Position numbers and translations under genes: made by a program | Assembly: GCF_019100565.1 (NCBI RefSeq) | Contig: NZ_JAHRID010000009.1 | Span: 62,001-126,000, forward strand | Direction of reading: 5' to 3' | DNA: 64,000 nt | DNA from: Arsukibacterium indicum | Lineage (GTDB): Bacteria > Pseudomonadota > Gammaproteobacteria > Enterobacterales > Alteromonadaceae | Shown: piece by piece, positions 29,470 to 38,756 of the stretch | Numbering within the stretch: position 1 is the stretch's first letter | Layout of the letters: each line of letters begins with the position of its first letter | The notes under the pieces: generated by a model | What the model saw: the letters and a program-made list of their open reading frames with translations, nothing else | Told to the model about the DNA's origin: nothing | Database searches by the model: none

Positions 29470-29642
29470 AGCTAGAATTGCCAAAAGTCAGGTACCTGTA
29501 GCGTGTTAACAGCGATAAAGCAGCGTATTGTACAACAAATAATGGCAAAATGTCCGAAGGTAGCCAATTATCAGCCGGTCCGACGCGTGGAACTTAACAA
29601 GCATTATGCTACACTGCCAGCGACTGCTGCCAGGAGATGATA

Positions 29643-30089
29643 TTGAGTATGTCGACAGAATCATTAGTTATCCGAGCTAAAGCAATTTGCGATAAAAACG
29701 GCGCACGCTTTACATCAATCCGGGAAAAAGTTTTTCGGTTAATGGCAGAAACTGACGGTGGTATGGGTGCTTACGATTTACTCGAACGATTAAAGCTAAC
29801 TGAGCCAGCAGCCAAACCTGCCACGATATACCGCGCACTGGAGTTTTTAACCGAGCAGGGTTTTATTCATAAAATTGAATCAACTAATGCCTTTATGTTG
29901 TGTCACCATTTTGGCCATCATCATCCGGCTCAACTTCTGATCTGTGACAATTGCGGCAGCGTAAGCGAGCTACACTCGGCATTGCTGCAGCAAGAGTTTA
30001 GCAAGCTGGCAACAGAACGGGGTTTTAAGATAACGCATCAGACTATTGAAGCTCATGGTTTTTGCCATAAATGCCAGCAAGTTGCATAA
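29643..30089 (+). CDS. zur: zinc uptake regulator, Fur family
   Basis: Zinc-responsive repressor of zinc-uptake genes. The 148-residue protein has a winged helix (AKPATIYRALEFLTEQGF) followed by HKIESTNAFMLC, and zinc-binding residues in CHHFGHHHPAQLLICDNCG and EAHGFCHKC. These match E. coli Zur rather than Fur. The CAGGAG at 29631-29636 is too close to ATG 29637, well placed for TTG 29643, and 12 bases from ATG 29649; I favour 29643 but 29649 is possible. A candidate Zur operator lies at 56681-56699. Confidence 0.9.
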   Translation: MSMSTESLVIRAKAICDKNGARFTSIREKVFRLMAETDGGMGAYDLLERLKLTEPAAKPATIYRALEFLTEQGFIHKIESTNAFMLCHHFGHHHPAQLLICDNCGSVSELHSALLQQEFSKLATERGFKITHQTIEAHGFCHKCQQVA

Positions 30090-30191
30090 ATAAAAGCAAA
30101 CTTATACGCTGGCTTGTATGATAAGCAAAATGCTCCTAGTCTTAAAACGTCAAGCTGGTTTTTTCCAACGTATAACTTACAGGCGCGTTCC

Positions 30192-30656
30192 ATGAATGTA
30201 GAGTATATCAACCCTTTCCTATCGTCTCTGGTCAATGTTTTGGGCACCATGGCCAATACCACTATTGTGCCCGGGCAGCCTCGGATAAAAAAAGATGAAA
30301 TAGCCCGTGGTGACGTGTCAGGCCTGATCGGCATGGTTGGCAGCGATATTAAAGGCTCTTTTTCTGTTAGTTTTGAAGAAGGTTTAGCACTGGAAGTGAT
30401 GTACCGGATGCTGGGTGAAAAACCTAAAACGATCAATGCTGATGTAACCGATATGGTTGGCGAAATTACCAATATGGTAACCGGTGGCGCCAAACGCATT
30501 TTAGGCGACAAGGGCTACGAGTTTTCGATGGCCACGCCGATAGTTGTCTCTGGTAAAGCCCATACCATTACTCATAAATGTGAAGGCCCGACTATTTTAA
30601 TGCCATTCGATTCAGAGTTTGGCAAAGTTCACATTGAAGTCAGTTTCGATAAGTAA
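30192..30656 (+). CDS. cheX: CheX-like chemotaxis phosphatase domain protein
   Basis: A 154-residue single-domain protein of the CheX family, which dephosphorylates CheY-P in other bacteria. The catalytic E-x2-N is seen in DMVGEITNMVTGGAKRIL near residue 95. I start at ATG 30192 (MNVEYINPFL); upstream codons to 30114 do not resemble the family. It is isolated from other chemotaxis genes. The target receiver is unknown, but motX in this window shows a flagellar organism. Confidence 0.87.
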   Translation: MNVEYINPFLSSLVNVLGTMANTTIVPGQPRIKKDEIARGDVSGLIGMVGSDIKGSFSVSFEEGLALEVMYRMLGEKPKTINADVTDMVGEITNMVTGGAKRILGDKGYEFSMATPIVVSGKAHTITHKCEGPTILMPFDSEFGKVHIEVSFDK

Positions 30657-30668
30657 GCGGGTTGGCTT

Positions 30669-31751
30669 TCAGACAGTAATGTACTGATAGTCTACCCGTG
30701 GCGTAATATTGCAAAGCAGCTCATAAGGAATAGTATCGGCGTACTTTGCAATACGTTCAATGGCCAGTTCCGGGCCCCACAACACCGCTTCTGCGCCAAT
30801 GGTTTCTACCGGTTGCTGGCCCAGGTCTACTGTAATCATATCCATTGATACCCTGCCAACAAGCTGCACCTCCCTGCCAGCCAGCCAGACCGGTGTGCCG
30901 CTTACCGCATGGCGCGGATAGCCATCACCGTAACCAATCGCAATAACCCCTATCCAGGTATCTTGTTCTGCCTGCCAGTTTGCACCATAACCGACCGTCT
31001 CACCCTGCTTGATCTTGCGCATTGCAATTAACCGGCTACTCAAACGCATAACCGGCCGTAATTGATGCTGCCACCCCTGCTGATGGGTAAATGGTGAAAT
31101 ACCATGCAGTATTAAGCCAGGTCTTACCCAGTCACCGTGGCTTTCTGGCACATGAATAATCGCCGCACTGTTGGCCAGACTTTGCTGCTCGGCTTTATCA
31201 CTGCAAAGCTGCTGAAACAATGTCAGTTGTTCGCTGGTTTTTACTGCTCCTGGCAGATCAGCGCAACTGAAATGGCTCATTAACCGGATACCAGGCTGTA
31301 CAGCCGGACACTGCCATAGCCGACGATAAAATTCGTTAAATTGTTCAGGAGAAATACCAAGCCGGTGCATACCGGTATCAATTTTTAACCAGACCTTCAG
31401 CTGACCATCTAATTCTGCCTGCTCCAGTGCTACCAGTTGCAGTTCGTTGTGCACCACGGTTTGCAGATTATTTGCCAGTAATATGGGGAGTTCAGCGGCT
31501 TCGTAAAAACCTTCAAGCAACACAATGGGTTTAACAACTCCAGCAGTGCGCAATGCCAGGGCTTCGTCTATCCGTGCCACAGCAAATGCATCGGCCTCAC
31601 TTAAAGCCTGGGCCACTCTAACCAGACCATGGCCGTAGGCATTGGCTTTTAACACTGCCAATACCTTGCTTGCAGGCGCTAATTGCTGTACCCGCTGCAA
31701 ATTATGGCCAATGGCAGCCAGGTTAATTTGGGCTACCGGCCGGCGTGACAT
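30669..31751 (-). CDS. alr: alanine racemase
   Basis: PLP enzyme interconverting L- and D-alanine for peptidoglycan. The 360-residue protein has the PLP lysine in VLAVLKANAYGHGL near residue 34 and the catalytic tyrosine region in GETVGYGANW, plus IGYGDGYPR and RVSMDMITVD. Its ATG overlaps the dnaB stop by one base (TAATG), so it is coupled to dnaB, as often seen in gammaproteobacteria. Confidence 0.97.
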   Translation of the reverse strand: MSRRPVAQINLAAIGHNLQRVQQLAPASKVLAVLKANAYGHGLVRVAQALSEADAFAVARIDEALALRTAGVVKPIVLLEGFYEAAELPILLANNLQTVVHNELQLVALEQAELDGQLKVWLKIDTGMHRLGISPEQFNEFYRRLWQCPAVQPGIRLMSHFSCADLPGAVKTSEQLTLFQQLCSDKAEQQSLANSAAIIHVPESHGDWVRPGLILHGISPFTHQQGWQHQLRPVMRLSSRLIAMRKIKQGETVGYGANWQAEQDTWIGVIAIGYGDGYPRHAVSGTPVWLAGREVQLVGRVSMDMITVDLGQQPVETIGAEAVLWGPELAIERIAKYADTIPYELLCNITPRVDYQYITV

Positions 31752-33136
31752 TAATATTCGTCCTCAAAACGGGCGCTGCCAGCATAATTGTCAAAGCGTG
31801 AGAAATGACCATGGAAGGTTAACCGCACTTTACCGATAGGGCCATTTCGCTGCTTACCAATTATAATTTCAGCCAGGCCTTTTTCGGCACTGTCCTCGTG
31901 ATAAACCTCATCCCGGTAGATAAACATGATTAAGTCAGCATCCTGCTCAATAGAACCCGACTCCCGTAAATCAGAGTTCACCGGCCGCTTATCAGCGCGT
32001 TGCTCCAGCCCCCGGTTTAGCTGTGACAAAGCTATTACCGGCACTTTCAGCTCTTTGGCTAAGGACTTTAGCGAGCGGGATATTTCTGCAATTTCCAGGG
32101 TGCGATTTTCACTTAAGCCCGGCACGGTCATTAATTGTAAGTAGTCGACCATAATCATACTGAGGCCACCATGCTCCCGCGCTACCCGACGGGCCCGCGA
32201 GCGCACTTCAGTCGGCGTCAGGCCAGAGGCGTCATCGATATACATTTTGCCTTTGCTGTTTAACAGTTCAATGGCCGATGATAAGCGCGCCCAGTCTTCA
32301 TCCTCCAACTGACCGGTACGAACCTTGGTCTGATTGATCCGGCCGAGTGAGGCCAGCATCCGCATCATAATCTGATCTGAAGGCATCTCCAGGCTGAATA
32401 TCAGTACCGGTTTATCACTGGTAATAGCAGCATGCTCACACAGATTCATCGCAAAAGTGGTTTTACCCATCGATGGCCGTGCCGCCACAATAATTAAATC
32501 GGATGGCTGAAAGCCGTTGGTCATTTTATCCAGATCCATATAACCGGAAGACAAACCGGTAATGCCGGTTTGGGGCGAGCGAAACAGCGCATCTATTTTA
32601 TCAATGGTTTTAGCCAGAATGTTATTGATGGGCTCTGGCCCTTCATTTGCGTTGGCCCGTTGCTCTGCAATCTTAAATACCTTACTTTCAGCAAAGTCCA
32701 GCAGCTCGGCACTGGTGCGGCCCTGGGTATCGTAACCCGCGTCGGCAATATCATGGGCAACCGCAATCATATCGCGCACTACAGCCCGTTCACGCACGAT
32801 ATCGGCATAGGCCATAATATTGGCGGCACTGGGCGTATTTTTGGCAATCTCACCCAAATAAGCAAAACCACCAATATCATCCAGTTGCTGGTTCGCTTCC
32901 AGTGCTTCAGAAACCGTAATTAAATCGATCGGTTGATTAGCCTCAGCAATCCGGGCCATGGCGCTAAATATAAAGCGATGCGAGCGCAGGTAAAAATCCT
33001 GCTCAACAACCTTTTCCGATACCCGGTCCCAGGCCTGATTATCCAGCATTAAACCGCCCAGCACAGATTGCTCAGCTTCAATGGAGTGCGGAGGCATTTT
33101 CAGGCCGGCAACTTGCTTGTCTTTATTACTGCTCAT
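31751..33136 (-). CDS. dnaB: replicative DNA helicase
   Basis: Hexameric 5'-3' helicase at the replication fork. The 461-residue protein has the N-terminal domain beginning at PPHSIEAEQSVLGGLMLDN, Walker A AARPSMGKTTFAMNL, Walker B region MIMVDYLQLM, and the arginine-finger area GKQRNGPIGKVRLTF. No intein is present. It lies downstream of rplI with a 155-base spacer containing a hairpin, and upstream of alr. Confidence 0.98.
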   Translation of the reverse strand: MSSNKDKQVAGLKMPPHSIEAEQSVLGGLMLDNQAWDRVSEKVVEQDFYLRSHRFIFSAMARIAEANQPIDLITVSEALEANQQLDDIGGFAYLGEIAKNTPSAANIMAYADIVRERAVVRDMIAVAHDIADAGYDTQGRTSAELLDFAESKVFKIAEQRANANEGPEPINNILAKTIDKIDALFRSPQTGITGLSSGYMDLDKMTNGFQPSDLIIVAARPSMGKTTFAMNLCEHAAITSDKPVLIFSLEMPSDQIMMRMLASLGRINQTKVRTGQLEDEDWARLSSAIELLNSKGKMYIDDASGLTPTEVRSRARRVAREHGGLSMIMVDYLQLMTVPGLSENRTLEIAEISRSLKSLAKELKVPVIALSQLNRGLEQRADKRPVNSDLRESGSIEQDADLIMFIYRDEVYHEDSAEKGLAEIIIGKQRNGPIGKVRLTFHGHFSRFDNYAGSARFEDEY

Positions 33137-33261
33137 AACACCTGACAGAATTGGAAATAACTGTGCAATGCTACCTTGCCCGCGGCAGAATAAAAAGCAA
33201 CGTTGTGAGTTTTTTTAAAAGAGGCGATACAATCTGGATAAAACGGGGGAAGGAACAGAGT

Positions 33262-33284
33262 GGCGCACTGCACAGCAGTGCGCC
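33262..33284 (-). terminator. hairpin between rplI and dnaB
   Basis: A perfect 9-base-pair stem (GGCGCACTG with CAGTGCGCC) and 5-base loop begins 8 bases after the rplI stop. There is no strong T-run after it on the minus strand, so it may be an mRNA end or processing signal or a leaky terminator allowing read-through into dnaB. Confidence 0.5.
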
Positions 33285-33291
33285 AATAGCC

Positions 33292-33744
33292 TTAGGCTTC
33301 TGCGATAATAACAACTTTAATGGTTGCTACTACTTCAGCGTGTAACTGCAGATCGATGTCGAACTCGCCAGTTTCACGTAAAGTACCGTTAGGTAATTTC
33401 ACTTCAGCTTTAGTTACTTTTACGCCAGCTTCAGTAATGGCATCTGCGATATCGCGGGTACCTACTGAACCGAACAGCTTGCCTTCGTCACCGGCTTTAG
33501 AAGCGATAGTCACTTCAGCCAGTTCTGCCAGCTTAGCAGCGCGGTCGTTAGCGGCAGCTAAGTCAGCAGCCAGTTTGGCTTCTAATTCAGCGCGACGCTG
33601 TTCGAACTTTTCGGTGTTAGCTTTGTTAGCCGGAACTGCTTTACCCTGTGGGAATAAGAAGTTACGAGCATAACCAGACTTAACAGAAACATTGTCACCT
33701 AAACCACCAAGGTTAGCGACTTTGTCTAACAGAATAACTTGCAT
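33292..33744 (-). CDS. rplI: 50S ribosomal protein bL9
   Basis: A 150-residue ribosomal protein of the large subunit. The N-terminal domain ([17 protein letters not shown], followed by [18 protein letters not shown]) is highly conserved, followed by the long connecting helix and the C-terminal RNA-binding domain ([16 protein letters not shown]). It is last in the rpsF-priB-rpsR-rplI operon, 18 bases after rpsR. Confidence 0.99.
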   Translation of the reverse strand: MQVILLDKVANLGGLGDNVSVKSGYARNFLFPQGKAVPANKANTEKFEQRRAELEAKLAADLAAANDRAAKLAELAEVTIASKAGDEGKLFGSVGTRDIADAITEAGVKVTKAEVKLPNGTLRETGEFDIDLQLHAEVVATIKVVIIAEA

Positions 33745-33762
33745 ACTTATACCCCTTCTGTA

Positions 33763-33990
33763 TTAGCTGTGTGAGTCGCTGTACGGCAACAAGGCCAGGT
33801 AGCGAGCGCGCTTAATAGCACGAGCCAGCTGACGCTGATACTTAGCGCTGGTACCAGTAATACGGCTAGGTACGATTTTGCCGCTTTCTGTAACATAGTT
33901 CTTCAGAACAGCGGTATCTTTGTAATCAATCTCTACAGTGCCTTCTGCAGAAAAACGGCAGAATTTACGGCGACGGAAAAAACGTGACAT
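33763..33990 (-). CDS. rpsR: 30S ribosomal protein bS18
   Basis: A 75-residue small-subunit protein that binds 16S rRNA as a heterodimer with bS6. The conserved [10 protein letters not shown] and core [20 protein letters not shown] are present. It lies 11 bases after priB. The S6:S18 pair probably also represses this operon through the leader upstream of rpsF. Confidence 0.99.
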   Translation of the reverse strand: MSRFFRRRKFCRFSAEGTVEIDYKDTAVLKNYVTESGKIVPSRITGTSAKYQRQLARAIKRARYLALLPYSDSHS

Positions 33991-34001
33991 TTGTCTGTCT
34001 C

Positions 34002-34307
34002 CTAACTTATTTGTTCAATCTGCTGGGCGTGCAGTACCAGTTTTGCCTGACCACTGCGGTTCTGGTGCCGGTTTAAAAACCCGCTAACCTTCACCACGCT
34101 ACCCAACGTCAAAGTTTGAGCTTGCTGATGTAACACTGTGCCGCTTAATACTATCTGCATTCTGACATAAGCCTGACGGTTAAGGCCGGCTTCCTGCTGA
34201 TTGCTTCTGTGCTCTACGGTTATAACAGTGTGCGGGATACCCGCCGGACTCTCACTGCGTTCAGGGTGCCGGCATACGGCGCCACTAAGCACGATGATAT
34301 TGTCCAT
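34002..34307 (-). CDS. priB: primosomal replication protein N
   Basis: A 101-residue single-OB-fold protein that binds single-stranded DNA and helps PriA restart stalled forks. Family features are [32 protein letters not shown] and [15 protein letters not shown] 34307 is preferred over the adjacent TTG 34310. It sits between rpsF and rpsR, its usual place in gammaproteobacteria, with a 5-base gap to rpsF. Confidence 0.95.
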   Translation of the reverse strand: MDNIIVLSGAVCRHPERSESPAGIPHTVITVEHRSNQQEAGLNRQAYVRMQIVLSGTVLHQQAQTLTLGSVVKVSGFLNRHQNRSGQAKLVLHAQQIEQIS

Positions 34308-34312
34308 CAAAC

Positions 34313-34708
34313 TTACTCTTCGTTTTCTACCTGCTCTTCTGATTCACGAGGAGCACGGTCACGAGGACGGTCGTCACGTGAACGCTCTTCACGTACCTTA
34401 GCCATTGGAGATGGCTCAACTACGGCACCGTTAGTGCGCATAATAAGGTTACGTAATACCGCATCGTTGTAACGGAAGTTAGTTTCCAGCTCATCAATCA
34501 CTGTTTGTGGTGCTTCCACATTCATCAGCACATAGTGTGCTTTATGCAGTTTTTGGATTGGGTAAGCCAGTTGACGGCGGCCCCAGTCTTCTAAACGGTG
34601 GATAGTACCGCCCGCTTCTTTGATTGCGCCAGTGTAACGCTCAATCATACCAGGCACTTGTTCACTCTGATCAGGGTGAACCATAAAAACGATTTCGTAA
34701 TGACGCAT
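34313..34708 (-). CDS. rpsF: 30S ribosomal protein bS6
   Basis: A 131-residue small-subunit protein. The conserved [40 protein letters not shown] and RNLIMRT are visible. A charged C-terminal tail of about 30 residues (Arg/Asp/Glu-rich, ending in Glu) extends past the core, as in the tails that RimK glutamylates in E. coli. First gene of rpsF-priB-rpsR-rplI, with GGAGC ahead of the ATG. Confidence 0.99.
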   Translation of the reverse strand: MRHYEIVFMVHPDQSEQVPGMIERYTGAIKEAGGTIHRLEDWGRRQLAYPIQKLHKAHYVLMNVEAPQTVIDELETNFRYNDAVLRNLIMRTNGAVVEPSPMAKVREERSRDDRPRDRAPRESEEQVENEE

Positions 34709-34730
34709 TGTAGCTCCTTACGGTTAGTAA

Positions 34731-34765
34731 GCCTCGGGTGAGCTCGGCCGGGCTCGCATAGAGGC
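34731..34765 (-). ncRNA. probable S6:S18-binding leader of the rpsF mRNA
   Basis: In the rpsF 5' leader, GCCTC (34761-34765) can pair with GAGGC (34731-34735), enclosing a second stem GAGC/GCTC and an internal loop containing CACCCG. This resembles the known S6:S18 leader motif, in which a loop CCG imitates the 16S rRNA site of the S6:S18 dimer. The structure ends 23 bases before the start codon, as expected for translational feedback. The assignment rests on a hand-drawn fold. Confidence 0.5.
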
Positions 34766-34797
34766 AAGGAACGTGAGTGTATGGCCGAAGGTCGCGT

Positions 34798-34826
34798 ATT
34801 TTACGGAGTTAGCGGGTAAATAACAA
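34798..34826 (-). promoter_or_regulatory. sigma-70-type promoter of the rpsF operon
   Basis: On the minus strand TTGTTA (34826-34821), a 17-base spacer and TAAAAT (34803-34798) form a near-consensus promoter. The predicted transcription start leaves a leader of about 80-85 bases before rpsF, enough for the S6:S18 structure. Confidence 0.7.
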
Positions 34827-34845
34827 GCAGAATATCGGGGTTCAG

Positions 34846-35577
34846 TTAAGTTCTCTGTCTTACGGCTTCAAACAGGCAAATTCCTGCTGCGACTGACACA
34901 TTGAGGCTCGATACTGAACCAAACATCGGTATTTTTACCAGGCTGTCGCAGGTTTCGCGGGTTAACCGACGCAAACCTTCACCTTCGGCGCCTAACACCA
35001 GCGCTAACGGGCCTTTAAAATCGGCCTGATAGATTGTGGTGTCGGTTTCACCGGCAGTGCCAACAACCCAGACACCGGCGTCCTGTAATTCACGCAAAGT
35101 GCGGGCTAAGTTGGTTACCGTAATAAAAGGTACCGCTTCGGCGGCACCACAGGCAACTTTTCGTACAACCGATGTTAACTTTGCCGAGCGGTCTTTCGGG
35201 GAAATAACCGCATGAACTCCGGCGGCGTCGGCACTTCGTAAAATCGCACCGAGGTTGTGCGGATCGGTAACACCATCCAACACCAATAAAAATGGCTTAT
35301 CTTTTTGCTCCAGCAAGGTTGCCAGGTCACTCTCATTGCCACTGCTGGCTAAACGCGCTTTGGCCACGATGCCCTGATGCTGGCCATTTACCATGTCATC
35401 AAGGGTTCTGCGGTTGCAGAACTGAACTGAAATACCATTTTGTCGTGCTTGTTGAATCAGCGGCTGCATCCGCTTATCTTCACGGTCTTTCATGATAAAC
35501 AGTTCTAAAATATCCTGCGGTGCCCGTTCTAGCAGGGCATTAACCGCATGAATACCAAATACAAAATCTGCGCTCAT
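34846..35577 (-). CDS. rlmB: 23S rRNA (guanosine(2251)-2'-O)-methyltransferase
   Basis: SPOUT-family enzyme that methylates G2251 in the P-loop of 23S rRNA. The 243-residue protein has the N-terminal substrate domain ([17 protein letters not shown]) and the C-terminal knot with [36 protein letters not shown] and [17 protein letters not shown]. It follows rnr after 37 bases and is probably cotranscribed with it. Confidence 0.97.
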   Translation of the reverse strand: MSADFVFGIHAVNALLERAPQDILELFIMKDREDKRMQPLIQQARQNGISVQFCNRRTLDDMVNGQHQGIVAKARLASSGNESDLATLLEQKDKPFLLVLDGVTDPHNLGAILRSADAAGVHAVISPKDRSAKLTSVVRKVACGAAEAVPFITVTNLARTLRELQDAGVWVVGTAGETDTTIYQADFKGPLALVLGAEGEGLRRLTRETCDSLVKIPMFGSVSSLNVSVAAGICLFEAVRQRT

Positions 35578-35614
35578 ACTTATTCTACGCTCTTAAATTG
35601 ATTAACCTGACCGC

Positions 35615-37990
35615 TTATGATTTCTTTGCCCGGCGTCGCGGCTTTTTAGCACCACTTTTTGCAGGTTTAGCTTTAGCTGACACTTTAGCGGCTGGCTTTT
35701 TGGTGCCACGTTCCTGGCCTTTTGCATTGCGGCGCCCAGCACCAGCGGCTTTTGCCTCTTTTTCAGCAAAAGCAGCATTACGGCTGGCTTTTACTGCCCG
35801 ACCCGACACATTGTGTTTTGGCTCACCGACCACGGCTAAATCAATTTTGCGTGATTCCAGGCTCACCGCTAAAACTTTTACCTTTACCTGATCACCCATC
35901 CGGTAACTGATACCACTGTGCTCACCCAGCAACACCTGACGTTCGGCATCAAACCGATAATAATCGTTTTGTAATGAAGTGACATGGACCAGGCCTTCGA
36001 TGTACAAATCACTAAGCCTGACAAACAAGCCAAAGTTGGTGACGGTTGACACCACACCCTCGAACTCTGTACCAAGGTGATCCTGCATATATTCGCATTT
36101 TAACCAGTCAGATACTTCGCGGGTGGCATCATCAGCCCGGCGTTCAGTCATTGAACATTGCTCACCAAAATGGCTTATCTCTTTCTCACTGTAGGCTCGC
36201 TCACCGCTGACCTTTTGGTTTTGCTTAAGCAAAATCGCCTTAATCGCCCTGTGTAATACTAAATCCGGATAGCGACGAATAGGCGAAGTAAAATGCGCAT
36301 AGGCCTCCAGCGCCAGGCCAAAATGGCCCTGATTGTCGCCCTGATATACCGCTTGTTTCATCGAGCGCAGCATAGTCGTTTCAATCAGTTCGCGATCGGG
36401 CCGGTCGGAGAGATCTGCCAATACCTGAGTTAACTCCAGCGGTGTGGGTTCGCTCGACAGGTTGGCCTCAATTCCCAGTTCGGCTAAAAAACGCCTGAAA
36501 TTGGCAAAACGGTCACCATCAGGCCGTTCATGCACCCGGAACAAGGCATGAGCCTCATGCTTCTCAATAAAGCGCGCCGAGGCAACATTAGCCATAATCA
36601 TACATTCTTCAATGATTTTATGGGCTTCATTGCGATGCACCGGTACGATTTGTTCAATTTTACGGTGACTGTTAAAAATAAAGCGGGTTTCGACCGTTTC
36701 AAACTCGATAGCACCGCGCTGGCCACGTACTTTAGCCAGTTTTTTATAAAGGCTGTACAAGGTTTCCAGGTTGGTCAGGTTCGCTTCATATTGCTTACGC
36801 AGCTCTGGGTCGCCCTGCAAAATGGCGTGCACTTTGTTATAAGTAAAACGGGCGGCCGAGTGCATTACCGCTTCATAAAACTGATAGCTCTCCAGTTTGC
36901 CGCTGGCACTAATATGCATTTCAGCCACAAAACATAAGCGATCGGTATGCGGGTTAAGCGAACACAGGCCATTTGACAACGCTTCAGGCAACATCGGCAC
37001 CACGTGGTCGGGGAAGTAAACCGAGTTTCCACGTTCCAGTGCACTGCGATCCAGTGGCGTTTCTGGTTTAACGTATGCACTGACATCGGCAATGGCAACC
37101 CACAGTTTCCAGCCGCCGTTTTCTTTGGCTTCAGCATACACGGCATCATCAAAATCTCGGGCATCTTCACCATCGATGGTCACTAGGGGCAACCTGGTCA
37201 GATCGACCCGCCCCAGCTTAGCGTCCTCGGGCACCTGCTCGCCGTATTTAGCTACTTGCTGTAATACGGCTTCGGGAAATTCATGCGGGATCTGATGATT
37301 ACGGATAGCAACTTCAATTTCCATTCCGGGCGCCATATGCTCGCCCAATACTTCAATTACTTTGCCGACTGCACTTACCCGTTTCGACGGGCGCTGCGTT
37401 ATTTCAACTAATACAATTTGGCCATGGCGTGCAGCACCCTGCTCGCCTTCAGGGATCATAATGTCCTGAGTAATCCTGGGGTCATCTGGTACCACCACGC
37501 ATACCGCATTATCTTTGTAATAGCGGCCTACTATTGGCTCGTTGCGTGGCTCCAGCACCCGTACAACCCTGGCTTCCACTTTATCTTTACTTTTCATTGC
37601 CGCTGCGGTCGCCAGCACTTTATCACCCGGCAGCACCCGTTGCATTTCATGATAAGGCAAATACCAGTCCGGCCCACCCTGCTCCAGCTTCAGAAAACCG
37701 AAACCTTCCCGGTGGCCGATAACAATACCTTTTACCAGGTCCATATGGTCAACCAGACCATAGCGTTTAGTCTTGGTGAAAATAAGCTGACCATCCCGTT
37801 CCATTGCCCGCAAACGCTTTTTCAGGGCAAAAATGGCATCATCATCGGTCAGGCCAAGCTCGGTAACCAGTTCGTCAAAATAAGCAGGTTGTTGCCGTTT
37901 TTCGATGTGCGCCAGAATAAATTCCCGGCTGGGGATGGGGTTTTCATATTTTTCTTGCTCACGCGCAAGATGCGGATCATTGACCGTCAT
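35615..37990 (-). CDS. rnr: ribonuclease R
   Basis: Processive 3'-5' exoribonuclease that can unwind structured RNA. The 791-residue protein has an N-terminal helix-turn-helix region (residues about 20-85), two cold-shock domains, and the RNB catalytic domain with DGEDARDFDDAVYAE (metal-binding aspartates). The EHEAHALFRVHERPD region, an S1 domain (GTEFEGVVSTVTNFGLFVRL) and a Lys/Ala-rich basic tail of about 60 residues follow. Upstream of rlmB. The nsrR gene that precedes rnr in E. coli is absent; motX is upstream instead. Confidence 0.98.
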   Translation of the reverse strand: MTVNDPHLAREQEKYENPIPSREFILAHIEKRQQPAYFDELVTELGLTDDDAIFALKKRLRAMERDGQLIFTKTKRYGLVDHMDLVKGIVIGHREGFGFLKLEQGGPDWYLPYHEMQRVLPGDKVLATAAAMKSKDKVEARVVRVLEPRNEPIVGRYYKDNAVCVVVPDDPRITQDIMIPEGEQGAARHGQIVLVEITQRPSKRVSAVGKVIEVLGEHMAPGMEIEVAIRNHQIPHEFPEAVLQQVAKYGEQVPEDAKLGRVDLTRLPLVTIDGEDARDFDDAVYAEAKENGGWKLWVAIADVSAYVKPETPLDRSALERGNSVYFPDHVVPMLPEALSNGLCSLNPHTDRLCFVAEMHISASGKLESYQFYEAVMHSAARFTYNKVHAILQGDPELRKQYEANLTNLETLYSLYKKLAKVRGQRGAIEFETVETRFIFNSHRKIEQIVPVHRNEAHKIIEECMIMANVASARFIEKHEAHALFRVHERPDGDRFANFRRFLAELGIEANLSSEPTPLELTQVLADLSDRPDRELIETTMLRSMKQAVYQGDNQGHFGLALEAYAHFTSPIRRYPDLVLHRAIKAILLKQNQKVSGERAYSEKEISHFGEQCSMTERRADDATREVSDWLKCEYMQDHLGTEFEGVVSTVTNFGLFVRLSDLYIEGLVHVTSLQNDYYRFDAERQVLLGEHSGISYRMGDQVKVKVLAVSLESRKIDLAVVGEPKHNVSGRAVKASRNAAFAEKEAKAAGAGRRNAKGQERGTKKPAAKVSAKAKPAKSGAKKPRRRAKKS

Positions 37991-38057
37991 TAATTAAACT
38001 TTTTTTCCTGTTTTCATATATTGAGTGTAACAGCTAAGCCGTCACATTGGATGAATT

Positions 38058-38687
38058 TCATCTGACAGGTCGTCTGGCACTGGCCACAACCCGTTCTGGC
38101 ATCTTTTTGGCAAGCTGTTGCAGAAGTTGCTGTATTCTAGCATGAGTACCCTGATCTGCACTAATGGCATGATGCAGCCAGCGATAACTTTGTTCAAAAT
38201 CAACCGGTGAGCCATGGCCATCAACCAGCAACTGCGCATAACGCAACTTAGCATTCAGGTTGCCCATCGCAGCTGCTTCATGCAGGTATACCAGCGCTTT
38301 ATCAATATCAACCTGGACAAAGCGGCCAATATGATAGTAGCGGCCAACCTGCTCCAATGCTTCAGGTAAGCCTTGCGCGGCAGCCTGCAACATTAAATCC
38401 CAGCCCCGCTCCACGTTACGTGGCACACATACTGCGTACGCCAGCATGTCGCCATATAAAAACTGGTAAGCGGGCAGCCGCATAATATCTGCCCTGGCTT
38501 CAATATCCTGCACCAACTGACAATCATCAGCCCGGACCCGACGTAAATGACTGTTAGTTTTAATCAGATCTAACAACTCATCCTGACTGTACAGTTGCAC
38601 AGCATCTACTTGCTGAGCATTGGCTGCTGGCACAGTTATCAAAGCTGATACAAGCAAGAAAACTGGTAATAACATAGCTGATTTCAT
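38058..38687 (-). CDS. motX: sodium-driven flagellar motor protein MotX
   Basis: Periplasmic component of the T-ring that stabilises Na+-driven PomAB stators in polar flagella. The 209-residue protein has a signal peptide (cleavage after ANA, residue 24) and the conserved VQLYSQDELLDLIKTNSHL, DDCQLVQDIEARADI and PAYQFLYGDMLAYAVC. Sel1-like repeats follow (VYLHEAAAMGNLNAKLRYAQ). It lies alone among housekeeping genes; no motY or pomAB are in this window. It implies a sodium-driven polar flagellum. Confidence 0.94.
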   Translation of the reverse strand: MKSAMLLPVFLLVSALITVPAANAQQVDAVQLYSQDELLDLIKTNSHLRRVRADDCQLVQDIEARADIMRLPAYQFLYGDMLAYAVCVPRNVERGWDLMLQAAAQGLPEALEQVGRYYHIGRFVQVDIDKALVYLHEAAAMGNLNAKLRYAQLLVDGHGSPVDFEQSYRWLHHAISADQGTHARIQQLLQQLAKKMPERVVASARRPVR

Positions 38688-38756
38688 AGGGTGTCAATTA
38701 ACCGTTCATTTATGCTGACCAATAATATTCGTCTGCAAAAAACACGCCATTGCTGC

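Noticed and set aside
30053-30511. 152-codon frame opposite zur and cheX
   Set aside because: It crosses two well-supported genes on the other strand; the sequence is not protein-like.
33262-33284. Possible riboswitch or attenuator before dnaB
   Set aside because: Only one simple stem is present, with no alternative pairing or conserved riboswitch core; I keep it as a plain hairpin.
37418-37993. 191-codon open frame opposite the 5' part of rnr
   Set aside because: It overlaps the conserved rnr coding region and its product resembles no domain.
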